Assembly: GCA_008508345.1 (NCBI GenBank)
Contig: QNGE01003232.1
Coordinates: 16,862-80,861, forward strand
From: Paragonimus westermani
Lineage: Eukaryota > Platyhelminthes > Trematoda > Plagiorchiida > Troglotrematidae
Length of the DNA: 64,000 bases
Reading direction: 5' to 3'
How positions within the stretch are numbered: position 1 is the first letter of the stretch; each line of letters opens with the position of its first letter. This document shows positions 1 through 9,745 of this stretch, piece after piece. The position numbers were made by a program, and so were the translations under genes. The notes beneath the pieces are model-generated. The model did not search any database. It saw nothing but the letters and a program-made list of their open reading frames with translations, and had not been told where the DNA came from.

Positions 1-1991
1 TCATCACTTTTAATCTGTTACCGCCGTTTCCAGTCACTTCTGAATATTTTAGGCAACAGGGGCGGCAGTCGAGCAAACGAGATGCAAATCCACTCTGACA
101 CACATTTGGCGGGTAGGTCGTTCGAATGCAATCAGTTAAAAGGTCATATATGAAAAATGCTATAACCGTTTTTTATAAGTCTAAAGCACTCAATGTTTAG
201 TTCGTGAATGACAGAGCTTTGAATAACTAGAAGGCTGTATACAATGAGATGGAACAGCTGAATTCCATCTGGTCATTACCTTGAATTGGGCCTTCGATGT
301 CTCTACAACCGACTGATTAAGTCACATTTCGACAGGTCACCAATTGGTACTCTGTATGCGAGACAGAATTCAAGTTGAGCTCAAAAGAACACTATTAAAC
401 AGCCACGTTACTAGAACCTGTCTGACGAGATGACCGAGGACTCCTTAAATATCTGAACCGCAGGATGGGTGTAGTCGGTCAACCGAATGCACCACTCGAC
501 CGTACTGTTCGGTTTGGTGAGTAGTATCACAAGCTCATATCAAAACCTGACGTAACTGAGTATGTGAGGCAGTGGTGCGCACGTGCTCATTCCACATCCT
601 GGAGCAGAAAAACATCTCTTACCCAAAATCAGGTCCAATTATCGTTATGATTTGATCATATCTCACAGCTTGTCTCGTCTACACTTTTCAGATATGGACA
701 CTGTGTTTAGTGTATTTGTAACTAAGTTAGACAAGACTCCTTCGCGCGTCGACTGTCTTCACCAGCACATGCAGTTGCAACGGTTGATACCAAACTAACG
801 GTAAGAAGGGAACAACCTCGAACCCGATGTTAGTTTCAGCGTGGAAGAAATAGGCGACCGGATACTGTGGATACATTTTCATTTATTTCAAATTACAGCC
901 ACCTTCACAGGCGAGGATAGGTGAAGTGATTGGTTAGAGGACTTTGAATGAACATGCACCAATCACATTTTTCTCTTTAGATGCTTGAGTCACGAAGGGT
1001 TCTTCTAATGGACGGTCATCGGACTAATAGCAAAACACTCCTGGTTGATTGTTTTCGTGCTGTTCCAATCGGTTGATAGCATGTCGCTGTCTAGAAACGG
1101 CTCCTCCGGAATATGGAATCGCCACAGTTTTGTTGGTACGCGAACAATGTTATTATCAAAGTACCAGTTAGTTTAACTGGCTCTCGGAATGTAGAGGTCT
1201 GGATTATGGGAAAATTAGATTGCTAAAAGGCTAGTGGTTCCCAATAGAGATACGGGTTAAGTGTTGCCAGGACTTCAGTAATTTTGGTGCAAATATTCAC
1301 CAACTAAGGAAGCTTTACAAGGAAGACAGATGACTGTTGAGATTGAAAAGTGCTACTGATTTTGCATAAGATCTTATATTGCACAGGCTTTGACGGTTCT
1401 AGGCATCATACTTAGAACGCAAGGTTACCTTATGCCTCGAAAAAGGTTTCTGATATAATACAACACAAAAGCCGGCTGCTTTTATTCTCATTGCCCACAG
1501 CTCTTGCGGATCACTTTTGAGCAACGTGGAGACACCCGGGACAGCGTTCTTCCAATGTAGGGGTTTCAGCAAAAGTCCTGTAAAAAGAAGCAACACAAAC
1601 AAGCATGAGCAAGAAGCCCATGCACACAATTTACATAAACCGGAACCACAATGGCGCCAAAAACACGATCTGTCACAATTCAAATTTAGTCTGTGCGCGC
1701 GTGTTAGTTTCAACTGCGCTTTACAATACATATTGAGACAAAAGTTCATCCCGCCTCTTAGTTAACAAGTAGTAATTTATCGTAAGAGAAGAGCAGCCGC
1801 GATAAAATCAAACGGCGACCCTTTCTGCTGTAAATATACGAAAGCTTGGTAGAACGTGTTTTGCTATTCTCCTGTGGTACTATGTCATCTCGTTTAGACA
1901 GTTCTGACAATGGAATGTAGTTAGTTGCTGCAAATTGGGCTTCATTGGTGGTCTAGCTGTATACTGTTGTTTTCACGTGTCATCAACTGCC
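1..1991. other. no gene recognised
   Basis: AT-rich sequence with short random-looking open frames only, the largest being 116 codons on the minus strand at 1399-1749. I see no protein motif, splice-consistent exon chain or clear repeat. Confidence 0.5.
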
Positions 1992-2306
1992 GTAGTGAGG
2001 ACGGGCGATCGCTCTACACTACTCACACCACTATCATTCAGTAGAGAAGCAGGAGCATGGATCCGGACATCGAAATAACCACGGGGAAATTACAGGGAGA
2101 AGCATTGGAACGCAGCGTGGCATGAAATAGCTCCTGGTACATAAACGAACTGAGTATTGACATCCGTAGCAACCGTGACGTTCTGAGTCTAAAGTCGCAC
2201 GCAGATGAGTGTTTTCGATTGTGGTCATGTTGATGCGCATAACCGATGTATTGGTTTTTTGAGTAAACAACCCTTGTGCCATCCGCGTTCTTCGCTAACA
2301 ACGAGA
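1992..2306 (+). repeat. left arm of a long foldback (inverted) repeat
   Basis: This stretch recurs in reverse complement at 3815-4126 with only scattered mismatches. Similarity runs from the outer block GTGAGTAGTGTAG (read outward) to the inner block around CCATCCGCGTTCTTCGC. The enclosed segment is about 1.5 kb. Overlapping open frames in both arms are by-products of the shared sequence and show no known domain. Long arms around a unique core suggest a foldback-type DNA transposon or an inverted duplication. No target duplication was identified and no transposase is visible in the core. Confidence 0.85.
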
Positions 2307-2343
2307 TTGCTGATGAACAGTAGGCGATTTTGGTTTTCACATA

Positions 2344-2522
2344 AATTGAACATCACCCACAACTGATCGTAGCTGTCGCATTCCCATAGACTCTCGAGCA
2401 ATCGGAGCATTAGTCTCAAGCAAATGTGGTTCAGCGTTGATATATGACGATTCAATCTTGCCTAATGCGAGGTCAATGGTGCGGTAGTCAACATGGCTGC
2501 CCCTTGTAAACGTGGCTGGAGG
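2344..2522 (+). mobile_element. tRNA-derived SINE copy C, degraded and truncated
   Basis: The first part (TTGAACATCACCCACAACTG, then a CGCATTC-rich block) matches the inverted tail seen at the left of the copy at 13933. It is followed by the SINE head (GCGAGGTCAATGGTGC and GTCAACATGGCTGCC), equivalent to the tRNA-like A-box region of the copies at 9528 and 13933. It stops after the GTGGCTGGA block, before the B box and ribozyme. It begins next to the left foldback arm. No intact promoter or ribozyme remains. Confidence 0.6.
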
Positions 2523-2530
2523 TAAGATTG

Positions 2531-3814
2531 AACAAACCAAAGTAATAAGTGTAAACCATACCGTTTAGCACCGCGGAGTTTCTGTTCACGAGTACAGTAC
2601 GCCCCTTGGTTGGAAAGCGGGTATAAATGGAAACTCATTGCACAAATTCAGCATCTGACATTGCAGTTGGTCCCATGTTTTTGTAATCCTGATTGATCAG
2701 TGGATAATACTCATATGTTGTGGTATAGACTAAAATGGCGTTCGCTAAATCACCAGAGACATACGAAATTGAAATCAGGACATCTTAATTTAGAAGAGAT
2801 TTAATCGATGAATTATGTGTATGCAACGGTTTGGAGACTCTGCTAACCACAATCGATTCGATGCAATGACCCTTAATGTCCACATTCACAGCTTATGCAT
2901 GTGACACTCAGTCAAGCAGAAGTTTGGTTGAACTTCACTGAGCTACGCAATTCCGTAATCCATCCAGCCGAGTTGACCGCATTTCTGCCCGCCTGACTCA
3001 TTTCAGACACTGTGCATTTAGCAGCCAGACGATCAAAGTGAGCTGTGACCCCAACAAGAGAGCATAGGTCTAATAAGATTTCATGAGATTTTTGATACTG
3101 TCTCATTTTAACAGGCTTCCTAACCGAGTAGGGTTAACGAGCGGGGTCTGTACACCATTGCAACACGGTTGGGCTCACCAACACGACAGTATTATATGCT
3201 CTATCGAGTTGTGAGGTTCAACCCTATCGTCCCAGTGTTACAGCTATCGTAGTCCACGAGCGTTGATAACGGGTTGTCGATAGATATCAGCGAATGATGG
3301 ACATCACGTGACAGGGAACCAGCGTATGTCGTCAAATCTAAGTAAGTGGAATGAAAACAGTGCGATATCACGGCAATTTTTCAATAACTAATGGATGACG
3401 GAAGGTCGGATTGATAAATGATGGGGAAGATTTGATTAGAGTCCGCAGAATAACAAGTGGGCTGTACTGTTTTGTTTCCAGGTTTCGTCGCGCAGTTCAG
3501 GAGCAGTGACATGATGCTGATACCATGAGGTATAAGTACTTAGTTGCGTATGATGTTCCCATATGTTGTAGTCTCGTTATTGAACCGCTATTTCATTTCA
3601 TGTCGATATGTTCCATTCTGCTGATAGCTTAACCCCAAAGTAGTGTCACCATAATTGCCAACATAAACGCTCTCTGGAACTTGAAGACAGTTTACTAAGA
3701 CAATGGCCAGAATTGAACTGCCCTATTTTCCGAGCATTTCTAGGTACCTTTCATCCAGCCAAGAGGAGTACGATCCGTATAACGAGTGAAATAATTCGAC
3801 ATGTGTAGGAGATA
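2531..3814. other. core between foldback arms, no gene recognised
   Basis: About 1.3 kb enclosed by the inverted arms. No open frame here exceeds 64 codons and none has a transposase or reverse transcriptase motif. If the foldback is a transposon it is non-autonomous as seen here. Confidence 0.5.
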
Positions 3815-4126
3815 ATGTTGTTAGCGAAGAACGCGGATGGCACAAGGGTTGTTTACTCAAAAAACCCATACATCGGTTATGCGCATCAACATGACCACAA
3901 TCGAAAACACTCATCTGCGTGCGACTTTAGACTCAGAACGTCACGGTTGCTACGGATGTCAATACTCAGTTCGTTTATGTACCAGGAGCTATTTCATGCC
4001 ACGCTGCACTCCAATGCTCCTCCCTGTAATTTCCCCGTGGTTATTTTGATGTCCGGATCCATGCTCCTGCTTCTCTACTGAATGATAGTGGTGTGAGTAG
4101 TGTAGTGCGATCACTCGGCTTAACTA
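3815..4126 (-). repeat. right arm of the long foldback repeat
   Basis: Reverse complement of 1992-2306, with a few substitutions. The outer end (GTGAGTAGTGTAGTGCGATC) mirrors the left outer end, and weaker similarity continues a few bases beyond it. The inner end diverges at the GAGATAATGTTGTTAGCG block. Confidence 0.85.
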
Positions 4127-6091
4127 CAATAGCTTTTTCTAGCTTTCATCAATCTGTTGCTAGCAGAATGTGGCTTCTTTAACTGCCTTGGCCACTAGGA
4201 CCCGCATGGACATTTATTCTAGACACATTTACTTTTGAGCGTACGTACTCGAACCAATAAACGGGTGATGGCTCTGTCGACGGTGTAATTATGCAGGGTG
4301 GTTTATACATGAGTTCTACTACTGTGTAGGAGTTTACATCACCAAACCTGTTAAACATACCAGACTAGCGTACAATGTGCGTATATCGTTGTAAACACGG
4401 TTGAGCCCTCGAACTCAGGGCGTGTGCTGTCAGCATCATATGGTTTAATCCCACTCCCCAATGACCTGCGCGCCTCGTTCGAACCCCCCTCAAAAGTAAG
4501 GTAGAGCATTTTTGCATGTTAGTGCCACCAGCGTTCACATTAGCTTATGTGATGATAGTAGGCTGTTGAAAAGCATGTCGGCGATTGACGGACAGTTCAC
4601 CACTAATGTTAACCAGACGGTGAAGAATCCTATATTTCCTCAATGGAGTGTATCATCATGAGAATTCTTTCCTAACCGGAAAGTAGTGGAATGCTTTACT
4701 TCTAACGAACAACGCTTTGTATGATAGAGGAGTGCTGACTGGGACCTAGAAGTGTTACCTTAGTTACTGGGCCGTGTCGTGCCGTTTTCGGGTTTTATCT
4801 TGCTTCTCATGAACTGTCTGAAAGTGCTAGGCCACATATGATATTTCACAATTTTTTGGTTACATTACCGCGTCGTGTTATTCTATTTTAGATCGATACA
4901 CACCATTCTGATGGTGTTTTAGCCAGAAGTTGGTGCTCTGGTCAAGACAAATGGGTGTTTTCTCGTAGGTGCAAAGTACGGGCTGTGAAGCTGCGTGTAA
5001 CTAATTAGGATTTGTAAATTGCCATTTATTACCAAAGAAGATATATGCTTGAGTGTTGGCATGCATAGCTGAATTAACACAACTGTAGAAACAACGGGAA
5101 ACAGACAACTCAACTATAAGGCATAAAACAATATGCGGGTTGATAAAAGTACCGATAATCATCGGGATTAAACGGTGTGTGCCAGAAACGATGAACAGGC
5201 AGGACCACGTTGATGCAATGTCGTCCCAGAAGCATAGACCCTATAGGAAAATCTGGAGTCTGAACCAAAGGGCCTACCCTGAGTGGCAGTCATGGCTCAG
5301 GCGTGTGTGACGTCCAAATATTTGAATTTTCCTTATTCGTATTGGAGCCTAGCTCATAATTCATTTCACGTACGGTCTCCACGCAGTCAGTTTTCGATCA
5401 GTTACTCAATAGGTTGCATGTTTGTTTCGTTCATGAATGTAGCTCTTTATTATTCGACATTTGTTGAAATAATTATCGTAACAGCATCATCTATTGGGGG
5501 AAACACCGCATTTTTACGCCATCTATTTGTACACACCAATGCATGCTGGATCTCAGACACTGAAACGTTTGTGAACAGCCAGGCGTTATCGACCGTGGAC
5601 CGTGACGGCCGACACACTGGGACGATGGGGTTGAGCGATTGGACTGAAAATGTGCGCACACCCTACCCCCGCACCCACTCGATTTGAAGAGTAGGCCTGT
5701 TCGTTGGTCTGCGCTCCGGTGCGAATAAGAGGAGTTCAGATATTCAGAATATTACACAGGCCCAAGCCACGGCTGCTGATTTAGATGAACTCTATGGTTC
5801 GGACCGAGGATTTTGTCATCGGGCCCATAATTCTGGGTCGTACTGTAGCCTACCTTTTTGCCTCCATTGTCCGAGATTGCTGTTAACGCGTTCGCCTTCC
5901 GAAGTACGGCTTTGGAAGCTGTGCCGCATCATACGTCTGCAAGCCTTAGTCACTTGCTTCGTAGACCTCAAATGCTTTTCACTTAACGCATGTGGGGATC
6001 ATCCGGTGACTATACTTGTTTGTTTGTGCGCATGTGACACTGACAGACAGCATGACTGGTGATCCAGAAGAGCCACAATTGGGAAAAATAT
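4127..6091. other. no gene recognised
   Basis: The longest open frame is 134 codons (5283-5687, plus strand). It has a hydrophobic middle but no motif I recognise and no visible exon partners. I do not call it a gene. Confidence 0.45.
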
Positions 6092-6171
6092 GGGCTTCAG
6101 CTGGATTCAAACCAGCAACAAAAAGATCGTGCCTAAACCCGGTAGTGCTCTGTCAGTTGAGCTACGAAACC
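6092..6171 (-). tRNA. tRNA-like sequence: tRNA pseudogene or SINE head
   Basis: Read on the minus strand, the acceptor arm GGTTTCG pairs with TGAAGCC (two wobbles). The D arm is GCTC/GAGC, and the T arm GCTGG-TTTGAAT-CCAGC is perfect. A-box (TAGCTCAACTG) and B-box (GGTTTGAATCC) Pol III promoter elements are close to consensus. The part between the D and T arms is 30 nt, about 7 too long, and no proper anticodon stem forms (3 of 5 pairs at best). It is therefore not a credible functional tRNA. A tRNA pseudogene or the head of a tRNA-derived SINE fits better. Confidence 0.6.
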
Positions 6172-9100
6172 ATATCAGCGACTCAGAAGTTTCACATTTT
6201 GACTTAGTTCCTCGCTCAACCTACTGTTTATATAGCATCTCCATTCCCGTTACCGTCTCCCCATGAAACACAAATACAGTGAGTGCGGCCGAAAAGGACT
6301 TGGAAAAACATTGCTGTCGGTCTCAAAAACAGCGGATTCCTTGAACAGTCTGATGATTAACAGAGGTAAAACTTCAAAATACTGACATACAGAACCGATG
6401 TCACCACTCGGCACAAGTGCATAGTGATTGAGATCAGTGGTGTCTGCGTTCGACTTTAACTAAACGCAACTCCGTGTCACCAATTCCTAATCTCATTTGA
6501 GGACTTTGTCGGAACGAGAAAACCAAGGCATATTGATAGGAACAATTCCGCCCATATTCTGTCATCGTCTGAGACAGCTAACTGTACAATTACTTTAGAC
6601 AGCGTTCAGATGATTGCCTTAGACTAGATACGCTCGGATTGGACTGGAGGATAAATCTGCAACTCCTGAACAAGTCAGTCAACAACCGGTGGGAGCTGCA
6701 AACGCATTCGAGCGTACCGACCCTGCCTGCAGTACGTTTACAACGAGATGATCAGCTGAAGGCCCGGTACGCGTCAGTCGGTGTAGACACTCTTAGATGT
6801 TTCGACAAAGATGAATGCCCGTTTTGTATTACCTAGAGACACAAGACCCGAATTTCGCTCTCAAGCATCCACCACCCCGTACTACCGTTCTGCTTATTGA
6901 TCACAAACCGGACAGGCTTCAGGAGGCACGCCTCATCCAACCACTCACTCACTTAGTGTGGGCGGTTTAGATTGGAATTTTATGACAGACAAGCAGTTTT
7001 GGTACAACTATGTCAGAAGTGAGCAGTTCTGCGTGCGCTTCACATTGGACACGTTCGGACGTTCAATTTTCGTCACTGTAGCCGAATCAGAGAGAGGTCG
7101 ATTTGGGATAAACCGTACTTCTAACCGAAGAGGGGAGGCTAGCGCTGCTTATTTCTTTTTCCGCAATCAGCTGTTTAAATCGCTCTTTGCTGTCCTCAAT
7201 GCTATATTCTTTGGCGTACGACTGTTAGTACTTTCTCAACCTCACTTTTGCGTAAGCACAACAAGTTGTCCGATTCCAGATTTGTCTTTCACATCCTTAG
7301 TATCAAAGTAGCACGTAACCGACCGTCTAACGGCACTTCGTATAAATCGCAATTCACGGCAGTCTAGTACAATATTTTCTACACTCGAAACGTAACAACA
7401 GTTTATCACGTCATTCCCCCCATTTGACACGATGTGTGGCAGTATTTGACGGTTAAAATGCAAGGGCCTAAACAACGAGCATCATGGTCACATTGTATAG
7501 TCTGTTAGTCATAAACTATCTTGCACTTGCTATAGTTGCCAACCTTATCATTACATTGGTTGTGGTTGGATTCGATGATACATCTTTTAAGTGTATTGAG
7601 CATTGTAAGTATACTGAGCTAATTACCACCTAATGCGACTAAATCCTTTGTGTCTCAGTAACGAGGTTCAGCTTAGAGACCACGGCACTAGGACGCATAT
7701 GAACTGGCTGTTTGAGAGTTCAGGTTTGATGACTCACCCTCATGTACGCAAAATGATGTGGCGGTCAACAGCACTCAACTGTTTAGCCACAACAACATTG
7801 ATCTCAACATATGGATTTCAAAAGGTCGCTTGAAACGTGATACGCATCGGGCGGTGAACAACTTGGACCTTACTCAACTGAAGACCAAATAACGTATCAG
7901 CCTTAAGGTCACGCATAACCTTGACATATCAGTGTCAACACACAACTAAGGGTCAGTGTTGAGCTAGCTTCAATGTTCTTATGCTGATTTAATGGCGCAC
8001 CAAACGTTTTGCATGAGCCGTTCGCAATCGGAGTATGACAGGTGTTATTCACACTTTACTTTGTAGACAGTCATTTCCATCGTATTGATAAGTCTATTCC
8101 GCATCAATCGTTTAACTTCAAGCCAAGCTCATTTTGGCTTCCGTTCGGCTTTTGCACCATAAGTCATCACGTGACATCCCGAAGTTGAACAGACGGATAG
8201 AAGCATCTAATAAACTGATTGAGTAATGTGAAGCAAAAAATTAAGGCGGTGATCTATCCATATGTTCCAAACACATAGCTCACAACCGTAGAATGCAGAA
8301 GCCCTGGAGTTTCCTAGTAACGCAGTAAAACGATGTGTACGGCACTTTCCTGATAGTGAAACTGCAGAACTTGAGATAAAAACCGGTTCCACACCCTTGG
8401 TTCATCAGCTTGGTAGTGTCTTTATCTGGGTGACACTGTCGTCGATAAATTAAAAATACCACATGAATTTTCTAACGACCTCAGTTGGTTTAGGTTTCTG
8501 TCACGTTGGATAGCCCTCGTCAAACTAAGTCATTAGCCTCTGTGCGTCCCAGAGGCGAGCCTCCAGCTTGTGATACGCTCAGCTTCAGAAGCTGTGGAAC
8601 GTCCAACTCAGTGGGTTTGGATCATATAGTTAGAAGAGGAGGAGAATTCACAAACGATTCGATAAATATTCATAAACAGCATCAATTGAAAGAAAATGGT
8701 TGGAATAGTTTGAAGAATGCGGGCCTAATCAATTTATGCTGGTGATCTGCGTTCACCAGGCAGACAGAAGAGTGAAGTTGGCAAGTGCACTCAGCAATCT
8801 GCTTTCATCGCGAACTGACTGGCTGGTTTTTGCACACCTTAACAACACAATCGATCTGTCAGGCTGGCCAAAATGGGACAGGCCAGTTCCGCTGATTCCG
8901 ACTCCTTGAACCACAGATTTATGACCGTTACACAATATTAGGGTAGTCTCCCAAAATAATTAGTAAGTAATTGATCACGACCGAGTAGGCCCAACGTTTC
9001 CAGTTGCAAAATTTATTCAAAACGGCCAGAAGTGTTGATAAGTTGAATCACAAACTTACTAAGCGAGGGTCCCTGTATAGTACGAAGTGGTTTAGCATCG

Positions 9101-9527
9101 ACATGTGGGTTTTGCTTCGATTAATCAGGCCACTATGCAAAATCAACGCGGCGCGTGTCCATTCGCATTCCCTGCAGGCACGTGTGTTTTTCCGACGACT
9201 ATTCCAGGACAAGCGGTACGCTTCTAGAGTGTAGTCTGGAGGATTGTAACTTCTTTGCGAATTAATTTTTCATACATCTGGGAGATCTACGCCGTTTGAT
9301 TGTTACATACTTGACAAAAACACGCATGATTACGTGCTCAACAGTCTGCATATGTCCAACTATGTTAGAGCATCCGAGCAAGCATTTCGACGTTCATAAA
9401 GTGTCGCTATCCAATCCGTGTAGTAACTGTTTATTTACGAAGTTACTACAGAACAAGAATTTCCTCGCGTTGCTAATTAGACCAAATGTGATGGTTACTG
9501 ATGAGTAGTCGGGGATTTGGTTTATTT
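6172..9527. other. no gene recognised
   Basis: Several open frames of 60-117 codons exist (for example 6958-7311, plus strand), but none shows a family signature or splice-consistent continuation. No repeat within the window was matched to this stretch. Confidence 0.45.
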
Positions 9528-9588
9528 TCAAGTTGACCATCACTCACATTTGATCGCAGCGTTCGCATTCAGATAGACTTTCCAGCCA

Positions 9589-9606
9589 GCCTTTTTCGAA
9601 AAAGGC
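9589..9606. repeat. 18-bp perfect palindrome in SINE copy A
   Basis: GCCTTTTTCGAAAAAGGC equals its own reverse complement and abuts the 3' strand of hammerhead stem I. A slightly degraded version (CCTTTTTCGAAAAGAAGG) is kept in copy B near 13998-14016, so it belongs to the family and is not a chance event. Confidence 0.8.
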
Positions 9607-9649
9607 ACTAGACTCGAGTTTCGCTCTCATTAGAGCTCATCAGTAGTGC
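9605..9649 (-). ncRNA. type I hammerhead ribozyme, minimal stem III
   Basis: On the minus strand, stem I GCACTA/TAGTGC forms 6 perfect pairs (plus 9644-9649 with 9605-9610). The conserved CTGATGA core follows, then stem II of 5 pairs (GCTCT, loop AATG, AGAGC). Next come the invariant GAAA and a stem III of two pairs (A-C with G-T, loop TCGA). The cleavage triplet GTC ends at plus position 9611, so predicted cleavage falls between 9611 and 9610. Every catalytic-core base matches the hammerhead consensus. A two-pair stem III is typical of the minimal hammerheads described in Penelope-like and other eukaryotic retroelements, which often cleave better as dimers. Activity is inferred. Confidence 0.85.
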
Positions 9650-9745
9650 ATATCTTTACCACGGCCGCGATTTGAACTCCGGCCATTCCAATCATGAGGC
9701 AACCGTGTTAACCACTGTGCCACTGACCTCACATTAGGCACGACC

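Larger units (their letters stand above)
9528..9745 (-). mobile_element. tRNA-derived SINE copy A with hammerhead ribozyme
   Basis: On the minus strand the order is: a leader (GTGCCTAATGTGAGGTCAG), an A-box-like TGGCACAGTGG (plus coordinates 9712-9722), a B-box-like GGAGTTCAAATC (9669-9680), a hammerhead ribozyme (9605-9649), an 18-bp perfect palindrome (9589-9606), and a tail ending in GTGATGGTCAACTTG. The A and B boxes imply an internal Pol III promoter. Two other copies lie at 13933-14190 and 2344-2522. Trematode SINEs with hammerheads (the schistosome Sm-alpha family) are known. Whether this is that family or a new one cannot be settled here. Penelope-like elements also carry minimal hammerheads and are an alternative parent. 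Confidence 0.75.

Noticed and set aside
2034..4081. Matching 82-100 codon open frames at 2034-2340 (minus) and 3815-4081 (plus)
   Set aside because: They match only because they lie in the two arms of the foldback repeat. Two overlapping frames are open in each arm and neither shows a domain.
9500..9525. Second CTGATGAG just left of SINE copy A
   Set aside because: No GAAA and no pairing stem II follow; chance occurrence.
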